Below, piece by piece: positions 9,147 to 15,472 of a stretch of 55,920 bases of DNA; position 1 is the first letter of the stretch; every line of letters begins with the position of its first letter. Origin of the DNA: a virus. The notes below the pieces were generated by a model. It did not search any database. It saw only the letters and a program-made list of their open reading frames with translations, and was not told where the DNA came from. The stretch is from positions 1 through 55,920 of the IMG/VR virus record IMGVR_UViG_3300005253_000382; one strand, 5' to 3'. Position numbers and translations under genes: made by a program.

Positions 9147-9547
9147 TTAACTGGGAACCTTATGGGTCTGATACCCCAACCACTTTTGACAATTTCCTCA
9201 ATAACCCAATCTATGCGGTCTCGGTAGTAACCATCGTGCTCATACTCAATAATGAACATCCGCCACATAGCCCGAAACAACGCATCCCTACCCTTATTGT
9301 TCTCATACTCGAAGAACTTGTTTTGAATATCTATTAGTATGTGGGTCTTGGGCAAAAGGGTATGGTCTTTGGTGGCTTCAGGGTACCGCATAGCCAGAGT
9401 TACAATAGCCTTCATAAGCGGCTTCTTGATTTTATCTATCACATACTGCCTCTTATGAAAAAGCATCCACCAACTAACCCACTTATGCTGGGGTAAAGAG
9501 CAACTTGTCCCACCTTCAAGTAAGTCAGCTAGGATACTCTTTGTCAC
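9125..9547 (-). CDS. unknown protein, paralogous family member 1 of 3 (YENN/YEH family)
   Basis: 140 residues from a GTG that overlaps the previous stop by 4 bases. The family core begins near residue 28. Shared segments: RYPEAT, LIDIQNKFFEYENN, ALFRAMWRMFIIEYEHDGYY, RIDWVIEEIVKSGW, P.KCW. The N-terminal 27 residues (SILADLLEGGTSCSLPQHKW) are not found in the other two copies, so an internal start is possible. Same late-operon context as its paralogues. Confidence 0.7.
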   Translation of the reverse strand: MTKSILADLLEGGTSCSLPQHKWVSWWMLFHKRQYVIDKIKKPLMKAIVTLAMRYPEATKDHTLLPKTHILIDIQNKFFEYENNKGRDALFRAMWRMFIIEYEHDGYYRDRIDWVIEEIVKSGWGIRPIRFPVKCWKEKC

Positions 9548-10008
9548 GCTACTGTCATCTCCCCGTCAGGGTCTAGTGGTATATAAGTTGCCGCCCACTT
9601 AATGTTCCCAGTACTCGTTTCACCACATTCTAGGTCTATTGTCCCAACTTGTAGCACGACTGGTGATGAAATTATTACAGTTGCCCCAGCGTTAGTTCCT
9701 ATTAAGGCATCAGCGAATGCACCAGTAATACCATATAAAGTCCCAACCTCATCACCTGTAGCATTCAGGTCGGCGGCAATATCAGCAGTAGTACCAGTCG
9801 TAGGGTTCACCTGAACCTTCAGGTTGGTTGTTTGTCCCTGTATTTGGATAGTTGCCTCCCCGATGAGAGATGTGAGTATAACCCGTCCATTGACAATATT
9901 GAACAATGGGTCTACTGTATTCTGTGGCAAAGCAGCAGTGGCCTTATCAACCTTCGCACCGAGTATTTCTCTCCTTAATGCTCTTCCTTTAAAATATCTG
10001 TTACTCAC
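9544..10008 (-). CDS. virion structural protein, tandem paralogue B
   Basis: 154 residues, homologous to the adjacent gene at 10008-10481. Both start with a basic segment and share 'NIVNGRVILTSLIGEAT' versus 'NIVGGRVVLTSMIGEVT', a T-rich repeat (PTTGTTADIAADLNAT) and the ending TGNIKWAATYIPLDPDGEM. Composition fits a capsid decoration protein or short fibre. Its ATG overlaps the paralogue's stop by one base. Tandem duplication with divergence is directly visible. Confidence 0.7.
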   Translation of the reverse strand: MSNRYFKGRALRREILGAKVDKATAALPQNTVDPLFNIVNGRVILTSLIGEATIQIQGQTTNLKVQVNPTTGTTADIAADLNATGDEVGTLYGITGAFADALIGTNAGATVIISSPVVLQVGTIDLECGETSTGNIKWAATYIPLDPDGEMTVA

Positions 10009-10481
10009 TATGCCACCTCCATGTAAGCGTTATCGTCCAGTGGAATATAGGTTATCGTCCATTTGATTGAACCTGTTGAGGTTGCCCCTGTAGTTATCCC
10101 TAGTGTTCCAGTGTTTATGACTATTCCATTGGCAGAAGATATGTTAGTACCTCCCGCTCCTCCTGTCATGGCAGCAACATAGGCACCAATACCATAAAGA
10201 CTTTGAACCGCATCTGCGTTTGTGTTTAGGTTGGTAGCGATGTCAACAGCCGTGCCAGTTGTGGGGGTCGCAGTGATTTTTATATTGGTTGTCTGACTAT
10301 GTATTACTGTCGTTACTTCACCTATCATTGAGGTAAGTACAACCCTTCCCCCCACTATATTAAATAACGCACCATAAGTAGTCGCTGGTAAAGTGGCAGT
10401 CTCCCTATCAAGCTGTAGCCCCAGCTTGGCTCTTTTGCGAGATAAACCACCATGAAATCCTTTTCCCATGTTTCCTCCCAA
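10008..10481 (-). CDS. virion structural protein, tandem paralogue A
   Basis: 157 residues. See the paralogue at 9544-10008: shared core strands, shared position of the VDIATNLNTNADAVQSLYGI segment and shared C-terminal SIKWTITYIPLDDN. A glycine-rich loop (TGGAGGTNISSANG) replaces a shorter loop in the other copy. AGGAGG precedes the ATG. Located two genes downstream of the capsid in the late operon, so a decoration or head-fibre role is plausible. Confidence 0.7.
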   Translation of the reverse strand: MGGNMGKGFHGGLSRKRAKLGLQLDRETATLPATTYGALFNIVGGRVVLTSMIGEVTTVIHSQTTNIKITATPTTGTAVDIATNLNTNADAVQSLYGIGAYVAAMTGGAGGTNISSANGIVINTGTLGITTGATSTGSIKWTITYIPLDDNAYMEVA

Positions 10482-10508
10482 GCAACTAAAAGTTGCAATT
10501 TACTAGGC

Positions 10509-10534
10509 GTGGCTTGATTTCAGGCTCAAGCCAC
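10509..10534 (-). promoter_or_regulatory. intergenic hairpin in late operon
   Basis: Perfect 9-base-pair inverted repeat (GTGGCTTGA / TCAAGCCAC) with an 8-base loop between two late genes. There is no U-run after it, so it is not a normal intrinsic terminator. It could be an mRNA-processing or stabilising hairpin, or a weak attenuator. A second small hairpin (GCAAC/GTTGC) follows just before the next gene's ribosome-binding site. Confidence 0.5.
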
Positions 10535-10546
10535 AAAGCCCCTAAA

Positions 10547-11308
10547 TTATATTGTCCAGTCTCGTGAAGCCTTGACCAGCATGTAGTCAAGGTCAGCCGT
10601 CATAGAGGTAGTAGTGAGGGTCTGAAGAATAGCTTGAGCAGCTAAATCGGTAGTTGTAGAAACTGCTCCCTCTAACGTCTTTAATAGAACCCCGTCAATA
10701 TACCATCGGACAGTGCCGTTGTTGTCTACTTCAAGTCGCAGAACCTGCCATTCGCCAGTAGTGAGGGTGTTATCTAAATCAAGTTCAGTTGAATCAGTTA
10801 CCGCTGCCGCAACCCCACCTTTATAGACTGCATGCCAATCCGTGCTGTCAGTAGCTTCGGCTGAAAAAAGGAAGCCACAAACGTCAGAGGCACCATATAC
10901 AACAGTTGTGGCATTAGCCGTAGCAATATAGACTATACCAGTCTCAAGAATAGCCGTATCGGTATTAACATCCGAGAGACCAAAGAAAAATTCCTTGGTA
11001 GCAGCGGAGCTAAACTGAACACGGCATTCCAAAACAAGTGGAGCCATCTTTGCAACATCAAAACACAGGGCTGTGGTAAGCCCACAGGAGTGATTGTCTT
11101 CATCGGTTGTGGTAAGACGGGCAACTCCACTTAAAGTAGGGTCAGTCTCATTGACAATAACGCCTGAGTCGTCAGTTTCTATTCCCTGCCCGATAACCCT
11201 AAGAGCGCCTAGTGCACCTGAGGCAGCTGTTTCTGCGATAATCCATTCTGGGCCGCAAAAGTCTTCAAAGATTCTAATTCCACCTTTTCCACTTTGTTGT
11301 AAGGTCAT
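10547..11308 (-). CDS. adhesin-like virion protein, tandem paralogue 2
   Basis: 253 residues, homologous to the gene at 11318-12076. Shared elements: a start of the form GR/GGI.(L/I)FEDF, EWI(I/V)AETAASG.LG..RVIG, SG(V/I)IV(N/D)E, ECRVQF, W(H)(A/G)VYKGG, GEWQ(V/I)LR and RWYIDG.LL.T. The RWYIDG and D..L.V strands are those of a concanavalin-like (LamG) fold used for glycan binding. No active-site residues seen. Likely a head or tail fibre component. Confidence 0.7.
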   Translation of the reverse strand: MTLQQSGKGGIRIFEDFCGPEWIIAETAASGALGALRVIGQGIETDDSGVIVNETDPTLSGVARLTTTDEDNHSCGLTTALCFDVAKMAPLVLECRVQFSSAATKEFFFGLSDVNTDTAILETGIVYIATANATTVVYGASDVCGFLFSAEATDSTDWHAVYKGGVAAAVTDSTELDLDNTLTTGEWQVLRLEVDNNGTVRWYIDGVLLKTLEGAVSTTTDLAAQAILQTLTTTSMTADLDYMLVKASRDWTI

Positions 11309-11317
11309 ATTTCCTCC

Positions 11318-12076
11318 TTACACCGTCCAGTCTCGATTAGCGCTGACATGCAAATAATCCACATAGCATACTTCCGCACCACCAGCGTGGTCGCCAAGTA
11401 AGGCTACAACAGCCAAGTCTTCTGTAGTTGAGGCAGCACCTGTGATGGTTTGCAATAGTGTGCCATCAATGTACCAGCGAGCCGTGCCGTTAGTGTCTAT
11501 CTCGAACCTCAGAATCTGCCATTCTCCGTTTACGATAAGGTTATTGGGAAAGTCAACTGATACTCCGAGTGTTGGCGCTGTTCTAGTTCCCCCCTTGTAG
11601 ACACCATGCCAAGAAGTTGCATAAGAAGTTGCCTCAGCATCAAAGTAGAAGCCGACAAAGTCATCTGCTGAAATAGTAAAAGTATTAGTAGAAATGGAGA
11701 TTATATCATCTTCAATGGATACGGTATCTGCATTTTCGTTGGTTAGACCGAAGGCAAAACCCTTGGTAAGTACATCAGCAAATTGCACACGGCACTCTGC
11801 AACCAATGTTCCCATCTTCCCAATCTCAAAACACAATGATGTACTAAGTCCTATAGCGTGGTTATCGTCTCCTGACGTTGTGTAAATACCTACACCACTC
11901 AGGGGAACTAGGGCTTCATCAACTATTATGCCCGAATCGCTCTGTTCGCCACCATCTCCAATAACCCTGAACGGGCCGAGGTCGCCTGAAGCAGCCGTCT
12001 CAGCAACAATCCACTCTGCCCCTAAGAAATCCTCAAATAACTCAATTCTTCCTGTGCCACTTTGTATAGTAGCCAT
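11318..12076 (-). CDS. adhesin-like virion protein, tandem paralogue 1
   Basis: 252 residues, the upstream member of a tandem pair (partner at 10547-11308). Motif order: RIELFEDFLGAEWIVAETAA, SGIIVDEALVPLSG, CFEIGKMGTLVAECRVQF, SWHGVYKGG, GEWQILRFEIDTNGTARWY, then YVDYLHVSANRDWTV. The fold is probably a LamG-like sandwich. Duplication followed by loop divergence suggests selection for altered binding or for heteromers. Preceded by GGAG; follows the small HNH gene directly. Confidence 0.7.
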   Translation of the reverse strand: MATIQSGTGRIELFEDFLGAEWIVAETAASGDLGPFRVIGDGGEQSDSGIIVDEALVPLSGVGIYTTSGDDNHAIGLSTSLCFEIGKMGTLVAECRVQFADVLTKGFAFGLTNENADTVSIEDDIISISTNTFTISADDFVGFYFDAEATSYATSWHGVYKGGTRTAPTLGVSVDFPNNLIVNGEWQILRFEIDTNGTARWYIDGTLLQTITGAASTTEDLAVVALLGDHAGGAEVCYVDYLHVSANRDWTV

Positions 12077-12289
12077 TTATTTCTCCCTTAAGAGTTTTAA
12101 CTCTTTTTCCAAATTTCTTATCCTCGCCACATAAGGGGCAGTTACCTGACCCAAATGAACAGGATTTCTGGGGATAGCAGCAAGATTCTCTATATGAACG
12201 TCTCCCCTATTTCCGTTCAGAGAGTGAATTAACCACCCTTTAGGGATTAGACCGTGATGCTCTTGCCATACTTCACGTCTTTCGCTCAT
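12077..12289 (-). CDS. compact HNH endonuclease, possibly truncated
   Basis: 70 residues. Contains the core of a phage HNH homing endonuclease: EHHGLIPKGWLIHSLNGNRG followed by H.ENLAAIP, then a basic coiled C-terminus (RIRNLEKELKLLREK). Compared with the 145-residue plus-strand HNH protein (31444-31881), it lacks the N-terminal zinc region and the upstream strand. The usual HH pair at the active site is here HS (IHSLNG), so catalysis may be lost. It sits between the capsid and fibre genes, a typical homing-gene position. Confidence 0.7.
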   Translation of the reverse strand: MSERREVWQEHHGLIPKGWLIHSLNGNRGDVHIENLAAIPRNPVHLGQVTAPYVARIRNLEKELKLLREK

Positions 12290-12301
12290 TCATTAACTCT
12301 T

Positions 12302-13177
12302 CTAAGAAGTTGGAGCAGTCGCATCTGACTTTATCTGGTATACCCAGTTTGAAAGCCTGATACCATAAGCATATTCATCATAGTGATAAACATGATCTCC
12401 ACCACCACCCCTCTTCTCATTCCTTACGGATATGATTCGGGGGGCACGACCTTGAACCAGGATAATTCCCTCCATAGCAAAGACACCACCAATAGCATCA
12501 TCCGAACCATCTATAGTGATGTTGCCATCCTCATAAACCTCCACACCTGCTATTGGGAGGTCAAACCTGTTCTGGAATACTCTGGCAGTTGGGCCTTCAT
12601 CAACCACATACGCCCCTACACCAGCTACTAGTTCGTCATAGAGGTCTTTTAGCTGGAAGCCGTGACTCACAAACCGTATTGGTTTATGCCCAGGCTCAGT
12701 AGTATTAGAAGTAACATTGTAGGAAGCTGCGGCAACATAGCCCGAAGTTAAAGTCGTTCCAGCACCAGGGGAAGCTGTAGTACCAGCACTGGCAAATAAT
12801 ACCAGCCCATCCTCATCCTTCTTCCTCTGAATTGCGTTCTGCCCAAGACTACCTATCTTAGATAAGCCTATTTTGCTGATTCTCGCCCCTACCCGGTCAG
12901 TGATAAATGTCTCAATACCCACCACTGTCGGAGTAATTGTTATCAGTGAATCAACTAACTGCTGAGGGTTTTCCAAATCCGTATTTTCAGTTATAGCCTG
13001 TGCGGTTAACTGGTCATACTTGATTTCCTGCCACGAAAGACCAATGCCCTCACCAAGCATTGCTTTATCTACCAATTGGGGCATAACCCCCTCAAATTCC
13101 CTGACTATCCTTGCTGAAGAACGGACATCATCCAAACTATCAGCAAGTGAGCCAGTGGTTGTCCATCCTGCTGGCAT
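12302..13177 (-). CDS. major capsid protein (HK97-like)
   Basis: 291 residues. Placed directly after the scaffold gene and well inside the head module. N-terminal helical part, then 'TPTVVGIETFITDRVGARISK' as the spine-helix region, an extended E-loop-like segment rich in G/T/S (residues ~125-165), and a C-terminal beta-rich axial part (EDGNITIDGSDDAIGGVF ... YHYDEYAYGIRLSNWVYQIK). The size suits the scaffold-dependent members of this family. No other candidate capsid gene exists. Start supported by AAGGAG before the ATG. Confidence 0.8.
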   Translation of the reverse strand: MPAGWTTTGSLADSLDDVRSSARIVREFEGVMPQLVDKAMLGEGIGLSWQEIKYDQLTAQAITENTDLENPQQLVDSLITITPTVVGIETFITDRVGARISKIGLSKIGSLGQNAIQRKKDEDGLVLFASAGTTASPGAGTTLTSGYVAAASYNVTSNTTEPGHKPIRFVSHGFQLKDLYDELVAGVGAYVVDEGPTARVFQNRFDLPIAGVEVYEDGNITIDGSDDAIGGVFAMEGIILVQGRAPRIISVRNEKRGGGGDHVYHYDEYAYGIRLSNWVYQIKSDATAPTS

Positions 13178-13188
13178 ATTATTTCTCC

Positions 13189-13971
13189 TTATGCGGTTTC
13201 TAGTTTCCTAGCCCGCTTCATATTTACTTGAGTATTAGGAAGTTCACCCGAACCCCAAGCTCTTTTGAACTCAGCATCGGAATCATCCCCACTACCACCT
13301 CCTGCGGTAGTATCTACCAAGTCAAGATTTAACTCTTTGCGATTTCTAAGGTTCTGTTCCTCAATCTTCGCTGTAAGTCTCTTTTCCATATCTGTTTCAG
13401 CCACCTTTTTCTCTTCACTTATTATCTTTGCCACGGAAGCGTCTAATCTCGCTCTGGCTTCGGGCAAATCCCTTGAACCCTCGCCCCAATCCAATCTTTT
13501 ATCGTCTCTCGGTATTCCAAGGTTATCCAGATTAGTCAAAACTTGGGTGTTGATCCTTCCCCAAAAGTCAGCATCCTGTTGTTTCTGTGCATCTTCCTGT
13601 GCGGTTGACTGAAAGTACTTATCTTGTTCTCGGTATCTTGCCAGTTCTATGTCCTTTTGAGTTTCCTCATCAAGACCTTTAAAACTGGTCTCATAGGCAT
13701 TGGCTTTACTCTCGGCAAACCTAGCCCGTTTTTCGGTATTTATATTGCGGTCTTGTTCACTTTGTAGTTGTCGCCGACCCGCTTCTACTGCTTGCTTGGT
13801 AGCTTCATCTGTAGCCTGTGCCACCATCTGCTGTATCCTAGCCTCTTGCTCTTCATTAAAAGGCTGTTCTTTAGGTTCGCCCTCTGGTTTAACTTCGGGC
13901 TTAACCTCTGGCAAAACATCTTTGCCTTCTGGCAAAACTGCTTCTGGTTGAACGTTCTCTTTGTCGCTCAT
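13189..13971 (-). CDS. capsid scaffold protein
   Basis: 260 residues. Acidic, Pro/Glu-rich N-terminus with a PEVKPEVKPEGEPKEQP stretch, then a long Gln/Glu/Lys-rich helical coil (residues ~40-220), a Gly/Asp hinge (TTAGGGSGDDSDAEF) and a short basic tail ending KRARKLETA. This is the standard scaffold layout (basic C-terminal capsid-binding tail), and the gene immediately precedes the major capsid gene. AGGAGG precedes the ATG. It is the first gene after a terminator and a likely promoter region. Confidence 0.8.
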   Translation of the reverse strand: MSDKENVQPEAVLPEGKDVLPEVKPEVKPEGEPKEQPFNEEQEARIQQMVAQATDEATKQAVEAGRRQLQSEQDRNINTEKRARFAESKANAYETSFKGLDEETQKDIELARYREQDKYFQSTAQEDAQKQQDADFWGRINTQVLTNLDNLGIPRDDKRLDWGEGSRDLPEARARLDASVAKIISEEKKVAETDMEKRLTAKIEEQNLRNRKELNLDLVDTTAGGGSGDDSDAEFKRAWGSGELPNTQVNMKRARKLETA

Positions 13972-14000
13972 CTTTACCTCCTAGTTAATTCCGCCTACCC

Positions 14001-14100
14001 TGAACCCCTTTTTATATGGGTTCAACCCACCCTTAAATGTCCAACAAAATGTCCACGTTTTTAGTCTCAATTTGACGTTTACATGTCCACTCCGATGTCT
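14001..14100 (-). promoter_or_regulatory. regulatory region upstream of scaffold: hairpin and ATGTCC repeats
   Basis: Non-coding DNA between a terminator and the scaffold gene. On the plus strand, ATGTCC occurs at 14037, 14049 and 14083, with a variant ATGTCT at 14095; the spacings are 12, 34 and 12. A perfect 7-base inverted repeat (TGAACCC/GGGTTCA, 14001-14024) encloses ATATAAAAAG, which contains a TATAAA -10-like element reading left. No clear -35 accompanies it. The arrangement looks like an operator plus activator-type late promoter, but this is inference. Confidence 0.45.
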
Positions 14101-14127
14101 AAAATAAAAAAAGCCCACCAAGGGCTT
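14101..14127 (-). terminator. intrinsic terminator
   Basis: On the minus strand, AAGCCC-loop-GGGCTT is followed by a run of T (TTTTTTTATTTT). Strong stem plus U-tract. It closes the transcript carrying the HNH/Com-like small genes and the tRNA-like element, separating it from the scaffold-capsid transcript. Confidence 0.85.
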
Positions 14128-14180
14128 CATGAGCCTCTTAAATGGGCTATCTATGTAGCTCTAAATATTTAAGAATATAC

Positions 14181-14302
14181 TTATCGGCTAGGGATTTGAA
14201 TTTCTGTCACCCTAGATGTCTCCGCTTCATCGGCTTTCACACCTTTACATTAGCATTGACTCGCCTTCACGCTAGAGCGTCTACCTATTCCGCCACCAAT
14301 AA
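14181..14302 (-). ncRNA. tRNA-Leu-like structured element (aberrant)
   Basis: Minus-strand 122-base element. It has a 7-pair acceptor-like stem (TTATTGG/CCGATAA, one wobble), then TG at positions 8-9 and a D-arm identical in style to tRNA-Leu (GCGGAATAGGTAGACGC). CTAGC follows as an anticodon-stem 5' strand with a loop containing GAA. The 3' strand of that stem does not pair properly. The T-arm reads CTAGGG, nine extra bases, TTCAAAT, CCCTAG. So the ends look like a tRNA but the middle and T-arm are expanded. Either a decayed tRNA-Leu or a tRNA-mimicking RNA. The stretch 13972-14343 holds no gene; it contains this element, the terminator and the scaffold regulatory region. Confidence 0.5.
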
Positions 14303-14343
14303 GTTATTCCATTTTTAAGGTTCTACGTCTATCGGCTATCTTA

Positions 14344-14688
14344 TTATACCACAAGTGGATATTTTGCACTTTTTGCCTTATGATGCTTCTTGCAAAGCCA
14401 AGTAATCTCTAATGGTTTTGAGTAATCTTCGTGATGCCGCTCACCCGATGCTTCGCAGCCACCTGCGCTGCATACTTGGGCAGGCAAACCCCTGAAGGCA
14501 TAGGTCTGGGCACGATGGCGTTCAGGATTTTCTTGTGCGTATGCTATCCGCCAATCATAGTGTTTTCCCTTGTTCTCCTGATACCACTTATGAAAATTCC
14601 TGCGGTTTACATCAGGATGCAACGCCATCCACTTCCTGTTATATTCTCTCCGTTTCTCAATACTATTCATATCACTATCATACCACAC
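14344..14688 (-). CDS. HNH endonuclease (zinc-containing)
   Basis: 114 residues. N-terminal basic helices (REYNRKWMALHPDVNRRNFHKW), then CSAGGCEASGERHHEDYSKP and WLCKKHHKAK, i.e. C..C...HH.DY.KP...W.C..HH, the pattern of small phage HNH nucleases with a structural zinc. The first ATG is supported by AAGGTG. Located in a cluster of tiny genes between the internal virion protein and scaffold, as a likely selfish insertion. Confidence 0.75.
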   Translation of the reverse strand: MWYDSDMNSIEKRREYNRKWMALHPDVNRRNFHKWYQENKGKHYDWRIAYAQENPERHRAQTYAFRGLPAQVCSAGGCEASGERHHEDYSKPLEITWLCKKHHKAKSAKYPLVV

Positions 14689-14701
14689 CTTTACTAGAAA
14701 G

Positions 14702-14878
14702 TCAAAGCGTACTCTTCATTATTTTAGTAATTGCTTCCAACATCTTACTTCTTTTGAATATATTAAACCGCTTGCAAGTAGAACGAGGGCATACAGTTTC
14801 AAAGTCTAAATTAACTGTAAACCTTCCAAGTTTCTTATTACAGCCATCACATCTACAGTATCCTTGTTCGTCTATCAT
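14702..14878 (-). CDS. Com-like small zinc-finger protein
   Basis: 58 residues. Pattern CRCDGCNKKLGRF (Cys 8, 10, 13) followed by VCPRSTCKRFN (Cys 30, 35) closely resembles the Mu Com family (..RC..C.KLL...IKCPRC...N), small zinc proteins that bind mRNA to activate translation. The second CPRC is altered to CPRSTC. Basic C-terminal helix. The ATG overlaps the previous stop (ATGATAG), implying coupled translation. Com in Mu controls a DNA-modification gene; no such partner is obvious here. Confidence 0.6.
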   Translation of the reverse strand: MIDEQGYCRCDGCNKKLGRFTVNLDFETVCPRSTCKRFNIFKRSKMLEAITKIMKSTL

Positions 14879-15030
14879 TGCTTAGTTAATTTGCCTCCAC
14901 GCTCAACATGATACAGTAAGCGCATTTGGCTCATAGCCTCTTCCCTTGTAGCATGGGTTCCTTTTACATGACCAGTTTCAGAATTTATCGTAACCCACTT
15001 ATTTCCTCTCTTGTGGACGGCGTATGGCAT
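14875..15030 (-). CDS. conserved small phage protein
   Basis: 51 residues, MPYAVHKRGNKWVTINSETG followed by HVKGTHATREEAMSQMRLLY. The pattern V.KRG.KW.V.N..TG.V.GTH.T...A..Q.RALY is one I recognise from many phage genomes, where it has no known function. Strong GGAGG upstream of the ATG, inside the preceding gene. Compact beta hairpin plus helix predicted from sequence. Part of a run of overlapping tiny genes. Confidence 0.7.
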   Translation of the reverse strand: MPYAVHKRGNKWVTINSETGHVKGTHATREEAMSQMRLLYHVERGGKLTKQ

Positions 15031-15142
15031 CACCTTCCTCCCTCAATTTGATATATTCCGTACAGGTCTTGGCATATGGCATGTTTGTCTTTATTATTTC
15101 CCTTGCTGTGTATAAGTAATAAATTGCCGATGGTTTGCGCAC
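14999..15142 (-). CDS. hypothetical small protein
   Basis: 47 residues from a GTG that overlaps the stop of the 22-residue gene (ATAGTG). Sequence runs RKPSAIYYLYTAREIIKT and ends RRPQERK; mostly one amphipathic helix with basic ends. Overlaps the next gene by 32 bases. Chosen over the competing frame at 15030-15257 because of tight coupling to its neighbours. Function unknown. Confidence 0.5.
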   Translation of the reverse strand: MRKPSAIYYLYTAREIIKTNMPYAKTCTEYIKLREEGDAIRRPQERK

Positions 15143-15210
15143 TATTTCTTCCCTTTCGGCTTTGGATGCCCTTTAGTAGCTTTGTATGGCTTACTTCCTT
15201 TATGTGGCAT
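15142..15210 (-). CDS. tiny basic peptide
   Basis: 22 residues, MPHKGSKPYKATKGHPKPKG plus KK, almost entirely Lys/Pro/Gly. Perfect AAAAGGAGAAAG before the ATG, which lies inside the end of the upstream gene. Very short basic proteins of this type occur repeatedly in phages near structural genes. Likely binds nucleic acid; not shown. Confidence 0.5.
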   Translation of the reverse strand: MPHKGSKPYKATKGHPKPKGKK

Positions 15211-15463
15211 TGCTTTCTCCTTTTAATGGTTCCCTTGTAATTGTTTGGTGTCCGCATTTCTTGTGCAGTTGCGTGGTATACAACGGGAGCACTGGAACGA
15301 CATAATCCCCCTCTGTATATTCAGGCATTTCAGAATGTTCTATTAAAACATCTAATACACCCACCTTATCACAACTACTGCGAATATCCACAATCCTGCC
15401 ATCTTCAAAGTGTAGCCAACTCAACAAAACCTTGTTTGTAATAGATACTTTACCTAGTTTCAT
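15200..15463 (-). CDS. hypothetical small protein
   Basis: 87 residues. Beta-rich N-terminal half (VSITNKVLLSWLHFEDGRIV) and a C-terminal region with CGH. GGAGG directly precedes the ATG. It is the first gene after the 1302-residue virion protein, 9 bases downstream. No family recognised. Confidence 0.6.
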   Translation of the reverse strand: MKLGKVSITNKVLLSWLHFEDGRIVDIRSSCDKVGVLDVLIEHSEMPEYTEGDYVVPVLPLYTTQLHKKCGHQTITREPLKGESNAT

Positions 15464-15472
15464 TTCCCCCTC

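Noticed and set aside
13265-13951. Plus-strand open frames opposite the scaffold gene
   Set aside because: Antisense shadows of a highly charged coding region; no ribosome-binding sites, and the minus-strand gene has a clear role.
14181-14302. Ordinary functional tRNA-Leu
   Set aside because: The anticodon stem does not pair, the T-arm has nine extra bases, and no CCA is encoded, so it is listed only as a tRNA-like element.
15030-15257. 75-codon minus-strand frame
   Set aside because: Competes with the better-supported tiny genes at 15142-15210 and 14999-15142, which have ribosome-binding sites and stop-start coupling.
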